Virus record (IMG/VR): IMGVR_UViG_3300012936_000025
Coordinates: 1 to 47,451 of that record
Strand: one strand, 5' to 3'
Length of the DNA: 47,451 nt
Source of the DNA: a virus
Position 1 is the first letter of the stretch; every line of letters begins with the position of its first letter. This document shows positions 35,067 to 42,031 of the stretch, piece by piece. Under the pieces are notes generated by a model. It was not told the DNA's origin. It ran no database searches and saw only the letters and a program-made list of their open reading frames with translations. A program made the position numbers and the translations under genes.

Positions 35067-36657
35067 GTCTATATGTATTGTAGGTGGTGGGTCTTCGGGT
35101 TGGATGACCGCCGCTCTATTGGCAACAAATCTGAAAGGCGTAGAAATTACAGTCATAGAACCAAGAGATGTTCCCACGATTGGGGTAGGAGAATCTACCA
35201 TGGGACATATTAATAGGTTCCTAAACTTTATCGGACTATCTGGTAGGGACAAAGACTTCATGTCTTCATGTTCTGCTACCTATAAAGTCTCTGTTAGATT
35301 CAATAACTTCAAGGAATTGGGACACACATTCCAGTATCCTTTTGGCAAGTCTCTGTATCAAAGTAGCAGACCTGATGATTGGTTTGCTATCAAGCAAGTA
35401 CATCCAGATTTTGATGTAACGTATTCTGAGTTTTACAACTCGATTACACATCTTGCTAATACAAATAAGATGTGCCATCAAAGCATGTATCTACCCAACT
35501 ATGCTTTCGATAAAGATACTGCCTATCACTTTGATGCTACTGCTTTTGGACAGTATCTAAAAGAGAAGATCTGTATTCCTAATGGTGTCAAAGTAATTAG
35601 AGATACTATCGAAGAATTCTTCTTTGATAATGAAGGCAACCTAGACTTCATGCTTCCTAAGAGTTCAAAGACTTGGAGGATCAAAGCAGACCTATACATT
35701 GACTGTACTGGTTTCAAGTCTCTGCTTCTAGAGCAACAGATGGGTTCTGAGTTTGTATCGTTCAAAGATGTTCTGTTGAATGATACTGCTCTGGCAGGAC
35801 GTGTGCCATATGAAGACAAAGAGAATGAGATTCTAAACACCACTGATTGTACTGCCCTGAGAAATGGGTGGGTGTGGAAAACCCCCACATGGGATAGAAT
35901 CGGAACAGGTTATGTTTATTCTAGTGACTTCGCTAGTGATGAAGATGCCGAGAGAGAATTTAGAGCACACCTCACTGAACAATACGGTAAGGAAAGAGCT
36001 GAAGCAGTAGACCTGAGACGGATTCCTATCCGTCACGGTAAGCACAAACAGGCATGGGTAAAGAACGTGGTTGGCATAGGTCTCTCCTACGGGTTCCTAG
36101 AACCCCTAGAAGCGACGGGACTGTTTACCACACATGAGAATGCTATTAGATTGATGGACGCCTTACAGAGGCGAGACGGGTACGTTAATGAGATGGACCG
36201 TTCTGCTTTCAATATTGCTGCTGATTATGACATTGAATCTATGAAAGATTTCATCGTCATGCACTACACGATGTCTAAGCGAGAAGATAGTCCTTACTGG
36301 AAGTACATCACAAACAATCTCAAACCAATCTCACAAGAAGAATTAACTGACAGAATCGTTAAGAGTCCTAGACTTTATAAAGAAGTATGCTACAATGTAG
36401 GGCACAGTAACAACTACCCAGATCTACAAGGAACATTGTATATCGCTGGTGGTATGGACTTTACACCGATCTCTAGATCACAAGCACTCTATGCTTACAA
36501 AGAAGAGTTCGAGCGATGGGAAGAAGAAACAATGCCCATCGCTAAAAAAGAGAAGCGGAAAGCTTTAAAGTTTCTAGAGACTCAACCAACTGCTTACCAA
36601 TTTTTGAAGAACAATATCTATGTGGAACCCATTCAAGAAGAAAGAGAAGAAGATTAA
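35056..36657 (+). CDS. FAD-dependent tryptophan-halogenase-type enzyme, copy 2
   Basis: A 533-residue paralogue of the upstream halogenase. I choose the ATG at 35056 because it places the FAD motif GGGSSGW at 10-16 exactly as in copy 1; the longer frame from 34999 adds residues with no family match. The start overlaps the upstream stop by 11 bases. Present are IGVGEST (42-48), Lys77 in ATYKVSVRF at the catalytic lysine position, and Glu352 in EPLEATG. The WxWxIP signature is changed to W272-V-W274-K-T-P, and Ser after the catalytic Glu is Ala353. These changes suggest a different substrate, a different halide, or a related flavin oxygenase reaction. The C-terminus is extended, Lys- and Glu-rich, and overlaps the next gene. 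Confidence 0.83.
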   Translation: MKVKSICIVGGGSSGWMTAALLATNLKGVEITVIEPRDVPTIGVGESTMGHINRFLNFIGLSGRDKDFMSSCSATYKVSVRFNNFKELGHTFQYPFGKSLYQSSRPDDWFAIKQVHPDFDVTYSEFYNSITHLANTNKMCHQSMYLPNYAFDKDTAYHFDATAFGQYLKEKICIPNGVKVIRDTIEEFFFDNEGNLDFMLPKSSKTWRIKADLYIDCTGFKSLLLEQQMGSEFVSFKDVLLNDTALAGRVPYEDKENEILNTTDCTALRNGWVWKTPTWDRIGTGYVYSSDFASDEDAEREFRAHLTEQYGKERAEAVDLRRIPIRHGKHKQAWVKNVVGIGLSYGFLEPLEATGLFTTHENAIRLMDALQRRDGYVNEMDRSAFNIAADYDIESMKDFIVMHYTMSKREDSPYWKYITNNLKPISQEELTDRIVKSPRLYKEVCYNVGHSNNYPDLQGTLYIAGGMDFTPISRSQALYAYKEEFERWEEETMPIAKKEKRKALKFLETQPTAYQFLKNNIYVEPIQEEREED

Positions 36658-37402
36658 ATTCTACTCTCTGCTGCCAGCAGTTAACACACTACACCCCATT
36701 ACTCCTGCTAGGAAGTTTAGGCGTAAGTGGGTTCAAGAAGAAAAAGAATTCTTCGTAGAGCATGAAAAGAAATGCCCTCTCCATCTTAAGACAGGTCTAA
36801 CTTCTGTCGGTAGATGTCCTGCTATTAAAACTACGATGCACACTGGGTACATCGTATATGCCCCAGCAGACTTTACCATCAATACTATTGGTGATGGACA
36901 GGAGTTGAATGTTACCCACAGACATGTTCTAGAACATGCTCCATATGTTGATACACATGCTGACTGGCAATCTGAATGGGTTCTGCCAACTAATGCTCCC
37001 TGTGTCAACAAAGTAGTTAAGTTGAATCTTCCCTGGAGACTTCTTACTAATGATCATGATATTATTTTCTTGATCACAGCAGTTCAGTATCATCCAGAAG
37101 AAAGGTTTACTCAACTGACAGGTCTTATGGATCCACTGATCACCAGTGAAATTAATTGTCAACTAGCATGGCATGTTATGGATGACACTGTAACTGTACT
37201 TGCTGGTACACCATTGGCACAGATCATTCCTATGTCCAGAGAGGCATTGTCGTGGGATGTAGATATCTGTGATGCCACACCAAGGTTGATTGACCTAGAG
37301 CGAGAGATGATCTACGCTGGTCAACATCAATTTGGTTCTGATTACAAAGAGAAAGTCAATAACATGGCAAAAATTCTGAAGAAATATGGATTCGACGATT
37401 GA
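36620..37402 (+). CDS. unidentified enzyme-island protein, 260 residues (possibly DUF6065-like)
   Basis: The ATG lies 38 bases inside halogenase 2, so translation is likely coupled. The first 11 residues are very basic (MWNPFKKKEKK). The body has GYIVYAPADFTINTIGDG (about 76-93), WVLPTNAPCVNKVVKLNLPW, a region around PEERFTQLTGLMDPL, and near the C-terminus TVLAGTPLAQIIPMSRE (about 193-209). The last pattern, a beta strand followed by GxPLxQIxP, recalls DUF6065-type proteins found near phage and bacterial oxygenases, but I am not certain. There is no HxD iron motif and no nucleotide-binding loop. In this operon it may be an accessory or substrate-presenting protein of the modification enzymes; that is inference from position only. 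Confidence 0.55.
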   Translation: MWNPFKKKEKKIKFYSLLPAVNTLHPITPARKFRRKWVQEEKEFFVEHEKKCPLHLKTGLTSVGRCPAIKTTMHTGYIVYAPADFTINTIGDGQELNVTHRHVLEHAPYVDTHADWQSEWVLPTNAPCVNKVVKLNLPWRLLTNDHDIIFLITAVQYHPEERFTQLTGLMDPLITSEINCQLAWHVMDDTVTVLAGTPLAQIIPMSREALSWDVDICDATPRLIDLEREMIYAGQHQFGSDYKEKVNNMAKILKKYGFDD

Positions 37403-37994
37403 CCTATTTCCGATAACCCTAAAGAAGGGAACAATCAAACCATCAGAAGAGGATGATAGGATTTCGTATGATCTCCTGTCATGCCTCTTTTCTGATTGTG
37501 ATAACAACAGTTGGACAGGGGAGTCAGGTTTATCCACAGGACAGCACAGTCTGGCACTGTATGAACATAAAGAACTACAGTGGTTCTATAGTCAACTCCA
37601 CGAACATGTACAACAGTATTGGAACAGTCTAGGTTACAGACAATCTTGTAAAATATTTCTAGTCAACTCTTGGGCAAACCATCACCAACAGGATGATACT
37701 ACTGCCGAGCATAGTCATTCTGATGGATCCCATGGTGGCAATCACATCTCTGGTGTATATTACTTTCGTAAACCAGAGAATGATGGGCACATAACATTCT
37801 GTGATCCCATAGATTATATAAGAAGACTTTGCCCATACGAAAGAATGTTTGGTATCGATACCATAGGTCAACAGGTTCAGGCAGAACAATATGAATTCAT
37901 TTTGTTCCCGTCATGGATGAGACATAGGGTCGAACGTTATAATACACAGAAGGAGCGTATTGCTATTTCATTTAACTACAGAGGTTTTTGGTAA
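37386..37994 (+). CDS. 2OG-Fe(II) oxygenase, TIGR02466-like, 202 residues
   Basis: Enzymes of this fold use 2-oxoglutarate, oxygen and Fe(II) to hydroxylate a substrate. The core is recognisable: AEHSHSD (His109, His111, Asp113) followed by HISGVYYFRKP, then FPSWMRHRVE (His180) and ERIAISFN (Arg191, the 2-oxoglutarate-binding position). The SGVYY and FPSWxxHxV pair is the mark of the TIGR02466 group. The stretch between the first His and SGVYY is longer than usual and rich in His and Gly (SDGSHGGNH). The ATG overlaps the upstream gene by 17 bases. Substrate unknown; position in the halogenase operon suggests a shared target. Confidence 0.75.
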   Translation: MDSTIDLFPITLKKGTIKPSEEDDRISYDLLSCLFSDCDNNSWTGESGLSTGQHSLALYEHKELQWFYSQLHEHVQQYWNSLGYRQSCKIFLVNSWANHHQQDDTTAEHSHSDGSHGGNHISGVYYFRKPENDGHITFCDPIDYIRRLCPYERMFGIDTIGQQVQAEQYEFILFPSWMRHRVERYNTQKERIAISFNYRGFW

Positions 37995-38563
37995 TGTTTG
38001 GTGTTGAATATATCTTCCCAACTCCTATATGGCATATGGAATATGATGCCTCTCATATGATTCCACATGTCTTTGATCTAAGAGAACAAGATCAAGGTAG
38101 AAAGGTATCTAACGTTGGTGGGTGGCAGTCAAATGATATCTCACCCGATACAGAATGGACACAAGAGTTCATCAAAGCAGTGGTTAAAAAGATTCCATAC
38201 TTCATGGATGAGTTTGGAGACTCTACTAAAAAACTAGAGTTCGATAACATGTGGTTTAACATCAATCCATCTGGAGCGGTCAATCTCGATCATATCCATG
38301 GTGGTAGTTTCTTGTCTGGAGTTCTTTGGTTAGTTGCTCCAGAAGGTTCTGGTAATATAGTATTCTCCAGACCTACACATGAGTCATATATCCTCTACAG
38401 TAATGTACAGAATCCAAATAGGAGATGTGGATTTACTGATTGGCAATATGAACCAAAAGAAAACCTGGCAGTGATCTTTCCATCATGGCTGTCTCACCGT
38501 GTGGAAATAAATAATACTGACAGTGACAGAGTATCCTTGGCATTTAATTTATCATGGAAGTAG
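37994..38563 (+). CDS. 2OG-Fe(II) oxygenase, TIGR02466 family, 189 residues
   Basis: A close structural relative of the preceding gene but clearly a different protein. The N-terminus (GVEYIFPTPIW) is the standard start of TIGR02466 proteins. Iron ligands are likely within DHIHGGSFLSGVLWL (His100, His102), with His168 in FPSWLSHRVE and 2-oxoglutarate-binding Arg179 in SDRVSLAFN. I choose the ATG at 37994, which overlaps the upstream stop by one base (TAATG), over the TTG six bases earlier. The length is normal for the family, so the fold is complete. Two neighbouring members suggest either a heterodimer or two sites on one substrate. Confidence 0.82.
   Translation: MFGVEYIFPTPIWHMEYDASHMIPHVFDLREQDQGRKVSNVGGWQSNDISPDTEWTQEFIKAVVKKIPYFMDEFGDSTKKLEFDNMWFNINPSGAVNLDHIHGGSFLSGVLWLVAPEGSGNIVFSRPTHESYILYSNVQNPNRRCGFTDWQYEPKENLAVIFPSWLSHRVEINNTDSDRVSLAFNLSWK
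38517..38523 (+). promoter_or_regulatory. possible late-promoter core ATAAATA within the oxygenase gene
   Basis: AATAAATA lies 30 bases before the ATG at 38554. It is inside coding sequence and unsupported by other signals. Confidence 0.3.
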
Positions 38564-39141
38564 TAGAACTCAATGACTTTTTACCAGTCAGTCTACAGGA
38601 ACATATCAAACATATTCTTCTTGATAAAGACTTCGACTGGCATTACATAGCAGACGTTACCTTTGATGAGAATCACGAACAGGGTGATGTACAGCAACCT
38701 GGATTTTATAATACTCCAGTGTTAGATGGCAGACCACAGAATAAATTCTTTGACTGCTTTTCTTTCTTTGTACCACTCCTGATGGATGCTTACTCAAAGT
38801 TCTATCCACCAGCACACATCCATTTGTCTAGGATGAGGATTGGACTTAATATCCCTGGCAGCGATGATGGATATAACAATCCCCACATTGACCACGAAGG
38901 ATGTGATGTCTCTGCTATCAAAAATAACGTAGTCGCTTTGTACTATGTTAATAGCACTCCTGGTGATACCTATATCTTTAACGAGACTGTAAAGTCTGAG
39001 AACTATACAACTCTCGCTAAAATCAAACCCCAGCAGGGTAAGTTAGTTTTCTTTGATGGTAATCATTACCACGCTAGTTCATCTTCTAAGTCGAAAGATG
39101 TCCGCTTAGTTATCTCCTTTAACCTATATGAATTCCATTGA
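38554..39141 (+). CDS. 2OG-Fe(II) oxygenase, 195 residues
   Basis: A prolyl-hydroxylase-like fold by motif. His111 and Asp113 (NNPHIDHEG) form the HxD pair, then VVALYYVNSTPGDTYIF provides the core strands. FFDGNHYHASS supplies the distal His (173, less likely 171), and DVRLVISFN supplies Arg184 for 2-oxoglutarate. The pattern of an HxD pair, a GDTYIFNE stretch and FDGxxYHAS is typical of phage oxygenases in T4-like cyanophages. It starts 10 bases inside the preceding gene. No signal peptide or membrane segment is visible. Substrate unknown; protein or sugar hydroxylation is possible. Confidence 0.8.
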   Translation: MEVVELNDFLPVSLQEHIKHILLDKDFDWHYIADVTFDENHEQGDVQQPGFYNTPVLDGRPQNKFFDCFSFFVPLLMDAYSKFYPPAHIHLSRMRIGLNIPGSDDGYNNPHIDHEGCDVSAIKNNVVALYYVNSTPGDTYIFNETVKSENYTTLAKIKPQQGKLVFFDGNHYHASSSSKSKDVRLVISFNLYEFH

Positions 39142-39856
39142 TTACGTTGATAAGTTTCAAAGAAATCTTATTCCAGAAATCTATCAGCATGACAGACCAT
39201 TAGTTCTAAAAGGGTTTGTAGAAGAAGTAGAAAAGTTTGCTACATGGAAAGATGTAGAAGACATCTTTAATGCAGGTCTCTACAACGTGGAGATTGTTTC
39301 CAACAGACAGAAGATGGATGTTCCACATTACCCATACTTCTGGAATCCATGGAGAGTACAAGACAAGGCGTTTATCTTTGATAAAGTTAATCAAGGAGAT
39401 ACGTTTGTAATCCATCAGTATTCACAACACAATCCATACATCGCTAATTTCTGTGAGGCTATCGAAAGAACATTTGATGTTATATGTGACACCCACATCT
39501 ATGGGAACATAGGAACAACAGCAGAGTCTTTCTGTCCCCACATTGATATTCCTGTTAACTTGATTTTTCAAGTAGAAGGAAAGACTACATGGAGAATGTA
39601 TAAGAACATGTGTTCAGATCTGTTGACACAGAATGAAGTTAATGTGAATGTAAGAGAGGATGATCTAGAAGTTCTAGTTGAATATGAATTAGAACCTTGC
39701 GACATGCTCTACGTTCCTGCTAGAAACTTCCACGGTGCTTTCCCTGATAGTCAACGGTTGTCTATTAGTATTCCTTGTAGATCTAAAAAATATAATACTG
39801 TCAGTCGAGATAACAACCTAGACAGACGGAGGTTGAAAATTGATTACTGTCGTTAG
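39128..39856 (+). CDS. JmjC/cupin-type Fe(II) oxygenase, 242 residues
   Basis: This is a JmjC or cupin-8-like protein hydroxylase by motif, unlike its neighbours. The early segment YQHDRPLVLKGFVEEVEKFATW (about 19-40, split here) matches the N-terminal helix and strand of such enzymes, where a residue stretch of the form RPLVLKGF is standard. Metal ligands are His138 and Asp140 (FCPHIDIP) and His202 (VPARNFHGAF). GKTTWRMY (151-158) provides the 2-oxoglutarate region. LEPCDMLYVPARNFHGAF is the usual JmjC closing strand. Known relatives hydroxylate Arg, His, Asn or Lys in proteins such as ribosomal proteins. A target on a phage protein is plausible. The start overlaps the upstream gene by 14 bases. 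Confidence 0.78.
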   Translation: MNSIDYVDKFQRNLIPEIYQHDRPLVLKGFVEEVEKFATWKDVEDIFNAGLYNVEIVSNRQKMDVPHYPYFWNPWRVQDKAFIFDKVNQGDTFVIHQYSQHNPYIANFCEAIERTFDVICDTHIYGNIGTTAESFCPHIDIPVNLIFQVEGKTTWRMYKNMCSDLLTQNEVNVNVREDDLEVLVEYELEPCDMLYVPARNFHGAFPDSQRLSISIPCRSKKYNTVSRDNNLDRRRLKIDYCR

Positions 39857-40388
39857 AGGAGCGATCTCGAAAGAACTATGTGACTTTGCTTGTAAAGAAT
39901 TTCTCCTACTACAGAATGTAGTGAGAACTTTAGAACCAACGAACAATGCTTTCGATCATCCATCAATAGGAAGCGGTACGTTTTCGTGGTATGCTCCACT
40001 ACCATTTGAAAACTTGATGGAGTATATCAAACCCACTATAGAAGAAGTGGTCGATGGATATTTGTATTCTACCTATTCTTATGGTAGAGTGTATTACCAT
40101 GGCAGTGAGTTGAAAGAACACACTGATCGTCCTGCTTCAGAAATTAGTGTCTCTTGCTGTTTAAGTAAAGATACTGACTGGGCATTACAATTCCATGGTT
40201 CATCAGTAGAACTAGACGTGGGAGATATTTGTATCTTTCCTGGTTCTGATATTCCTCACTGGAGGGATTGTTATACTGGAGAACGTTACGTAGGAGCATT
40301 CCTACAATACGTAAGAGCGTATGGAGATAGAGCAAATTTAAGGTGGGATAACCGTCCGATATTGGCATCTCCGTGTGTGAATAAATAG
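39840..40388 (+). CDS. 2OG-Fe(II) oxygenase, TTG start, 182 residues
   Basis: The start is the TTG at 39840, supported by a perfect GGAGG at 39828-39832 with a 7-base spacer. The next in-frame ATG is near residue 60 and would remove the N-terminal part of the domain. Motifs: His94 and Asp96 in KEHTDRPASEISVSCCL, and His140 in FPGSDIPHWRD, followed by GERYVGAFLQYVR. The HxDRPAxEISVS stretch is nearly the same as in the gene at 41436, so these two are closer to each other than to the TIGR02466 pair. The gene overlaps its predecessor by 17 bases, and its stop codon lies inside a late-promoter core. Confidence 0.8.
   Translation: MITVVRGAISKELCDFACKEFLLLQNVVRTLEPTNNAFDHPSIGSGTFSWYAPLPFENLMEYIKPTIEEVVDGYLYSTYSYGRVYYHGSELKEHTDRPASEISVSCCLSKDTDWALQFHGSSVELDVGDICIFPGSDIPHWRDCYTGERYVGAFLQYVRAYGDRANLRWDNRPILASPCVNK
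40381..40387 (+). promoter_or_regulatory. late-promoter core ATAAATA at the stop codon
   Basis: GAATAAATAG spans the stop of the upstream oxygenase and lies 22 bases before the ATG at 40410. It is the first break in the overlapping run of genes, which fits a new transcript start. Confidence 0.55.
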
Positions 40389-40409
40389 TCGTGTACTGGT
40401 TTTTAGATT

Positions 40410-40688
40410 ATGTCTGAAGAACAAAGCGTGGTTGAAGTTGACATTGAATTAGAAACTTTCGACACCATCTGGAATGAAGTTATCGCTAAGCTCGCTGAGC
40501 AGCGTGAACTGAAAGTCGAGAAGAGAAAGGAAATCGATGAGCAAACTGCCACTTGCACTAGGGTTGACCTAGCTGAATATAATGAGGCACATCTAATGGT
40601 CAATAAGTTGGAAGCAGCTGTTGAGGTATTGGATTTGGTTCGTACCCGTTGCCTGGGACTTGAATCGGCAATTAATTATACTGAATGA
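40410..40688 (+). CDS. small helical protein, 92 residues
   Basis: An acidic, nearly all-helical protein. Residues about 15-45 are strongly charged (TFDTIWNEVIAKLAEQRELK) and residues about 53-90 look like a second amphipathic helix ending NKLEAAVEVLDLVRTRCLG. No fold or family is recognised with confidence. Short coiled-coil proteins of this type are frequent just before the neck genes in cyanomyoviruses. Its role could be a scaffold or adaptor. It starts 22 bases after a late-promoter core, so it may open a separate transcription unit that includes the two downstream oxygenases. Confidence 0.6.
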   Translation: MSEEQSVVEVDIELETFDTIWNEVIAKLAEQRELKVEKRKEIDEQTATCTRVDLAEYNEAHLMVNKLEAAVEVLDLVRTRCLGLESAINYTE

Positions 40689-40699
40689 AGGAGAACACC

Positions 40700-40897
40700 A
40701 TGGATCAAGAGACACTTAAATCAAATTTTGATGAGCAACTTGCTAACACCGAAAAGCAAATTAAAGAACTAGAAGAAGGTCTAGAGAAAGCAAAGGAATA
40801 TAAGATCAAACTCCTTGGCGGTCTAGAGACCCTACGTCTTCTCGCTGGCGAACCAGCAGAAGGCGAAGCGGAAGCTGCTCCTGCTGCTGCTGAGTGA
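40700..40897 (+). CDS. small coiled-coil protein, 65 residues
   Basis: The ATG at 40700 is chosen because AAGGAG (40688-40693) lies at the right distance; the in-frame ATG at 40685 has no such site. Residues about 5-45 form a clear heptad-like coil (ANTEKQIKELEEGLEKAKEY), followed by LLGGLETLRLLAG and an Ala/Glu/Pro tail (EPAEGEAEAAPAAAE) that is probably disordered. It resembles the small coil proteins common in cyanomyovirus structural regions but has no known function. It ends in a one-base overlap with the next oxygenase gene. Confidence 0.62.
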   Translation: MDQETLKSNFDEQLANTEKQIKELEEGLEKAKEYKIKLLGGLETLRLLAGEPAEGEAEAAPAAAE

Positions 40898-41445
40898 TGA
40901 AACAGGAAGTAGTTTGGTATAAAACTTCTCTTCCTAAACAACTCATTGATCTGTTCCTAGAGGAATGTGGTCTCCATGAAAAAGACTGTAAACCTGGGAC
41001 TATCTTAAACGAACAAGTAGATCTAGAAACCAGAGACAGCTTGATCACCTGGGTTTACAATCACCACTGGATGGGTGGTGTCATCTATCACAACATACTC
41101 AAAGCTAACGAACAAAACTTTGGGTATGATCTTTGCTCTATGGGTAACTCTAACCTTCAGTACACTACGTACAGCGAAGGTCAGTTCTATCGTTGGCATA
41201 GCGATACCAGAAGCGAAGGAGATAGGACAAGGAAGTTATCTTTCTCTCTACAGTTGTCTTCCCCAGAAGACTACAGCGGAGGGGAACTACAGTTCATGGA
41301 TAACGACGGTAGATTACTCTTTGCTCCTAAGGAATTAGGAACCTTGGTTATCTTTGATAGCAGGGTAAAGCATAGAGTAAGAAAGGTTCTATCTGGCAAA
41401 AGACGAGCACTTGTTGGATGGGTGGAAGGTCCGCTATGGAAGTAG
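40897..41445 (+). CDS. PKHD-type 2OG-Fe(II) hydroxylase, 182 residues
   Basis: Similar to PKHD-type (PiuC-like, P4H-type) hydroxylases. The ligands are very clear: His101 and Asp103 (FYRWHSDTR), then SFSLQLSSPEDYSGGELQF, which is the family strand, with His159 in FDSRVKHRV and Arg169 in GKRRALVGWVEGP. The length is shorter than bacterial PiuC (about 225 residues), lacking its C-terminal extension. The start ATG overlaps the upstream stop by one base (TGATG), and the GTG three bases earlier is less likely. 2OG-Fe(II) oxygenases are widespread in T4-like cyanophages; the substrate is not known. Confidence 0.83.
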   Translation: MKQEVVWYKTSLPKQLIDLFLEECGLHEKDCKPGTILNEQVDLETRDSLITWVYNHHWMGGVIYHNILKANEQNFGYDLCSMGNSNLQYTTYSEGQFYRWHSDTRSEGDRTRKLSFSLQLSSPEDYSGGELQFMDNDGRLLFAPKELGTLVIFDSRVKHRVRKVLSGKRRALVGWVEGPLWK

Positions 41446-42002
41446 GTGATTGGGGTATAATAAAAGCAAAGGGGTTCTTAGACATACGAAAGTATGTCGA
41501 ACCAGAACCTATAGAAACAGGTTACACCGAATGGATTGGTAACAGTCCAGTAGTAAAACAGCACGAAGATTACAATGGTCTTATTGTAATCAACGGAGAC
41601 TACACTTCTAGATACTGCTATCCAGGTCATAAGAAATTACACTACGAGTGTAAGAAAAGATTAGAGCATATCTTAAATGATAGACTGACATCTACATACT
41701 GGTTTGATAGATGGTACATGAACGGCAGTTCGATGGCATCACATAAAGACAGACCAGCATGTGAGATCAGTGTCTCTATGAACATCAGTCAAGACACCCA
41801 CCATGGGTGGCCTCTTATCTTTGATGTAGATGGAGAAGAGACTCCTTGCTTCACAGAACCAGGAGATGCTGTCATTTACAAGGGTATGGATTTTGATCAT
41901 TGGAGGAATAAATTCCACGGAAACTCTTTCCACCAGATCTTTTTCCACTTCGTAAGAACTGATGGACACTACCTTGAATATGCCAATCCCCCTACTTCCT
42001 AA
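41436..42002 (+). CDS. 2OG-Fe(II) oxygenase, last gene of the enzyme island, 188 residues
   Basis: The ATG at 41436 is favoured over that at 41418 because GGAAGG at 41424-41429 precedes it by six bases. Ligands: His103 and Asp105 in SHKDRPACEISVSMNIS, and His155 in KGMDFDHWRN, followed by FHQIFFHFVRTDG. It is the nearest relative of the gene at 39840 in this window: both share HxDRPAxEISVS and the DxxHWR distal motif. The pair may have arisen by duplication, now separated by three genes. Its stop codon lies in the terminator loop at 41990-42020. Confidence 0.8.
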   Translation: MEVGDWGIIKAKGFLDIRKYVEPEPIETGYTEWIGNSPVVKQHEDYNGLIVINGDYTSRYCYPGHKKLHYECKKRLEHILNDRLTSTYWFDRWYMNGSSMASHKDRPACEISVSMNISQDTHHGWPLIFDVDGEETPCFTEPGDAVIYKGMDFDHWRNKFHGNSFHQIFFHFVRTDGHYLEYANPPTS

Positions 42003-42020
42003 ATAGAAGTAGGGTTTTTT
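41990..42020 (+). terminator. Rho-independent terminator with late-promoter core in the loop
   Basis: CCCTACTTC (41990-41998) pairs with GAAGTAGGG (42006-42014), nine perfect pairs, followed by six T (42015-42020). The seven-base loop is exactly CTAAATA. The terminator ends the enzyme island just before gp13. Confidence 0.85.
41999..42005 (+). promoter_or_regulatory. late-promoter core CTAAATA for the neck genes
   Basis: CTAAATA forms the terminator loop and lies 26 bases before the gp13 ATG. It would restart transcription for gp13-gp16 where upstream transcripts end. Confidence 0.6.
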
Positions 42021-42031
42021 GTGTAGGATAA

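Noticed and set aside
37988-37993. TTG as the start of the second TIGR02466 gene
   Set aside because: ATG at 37994 overlaps the upstream stop as TAATG, a common coupling arrangement, and gives the usual family N-terminus.
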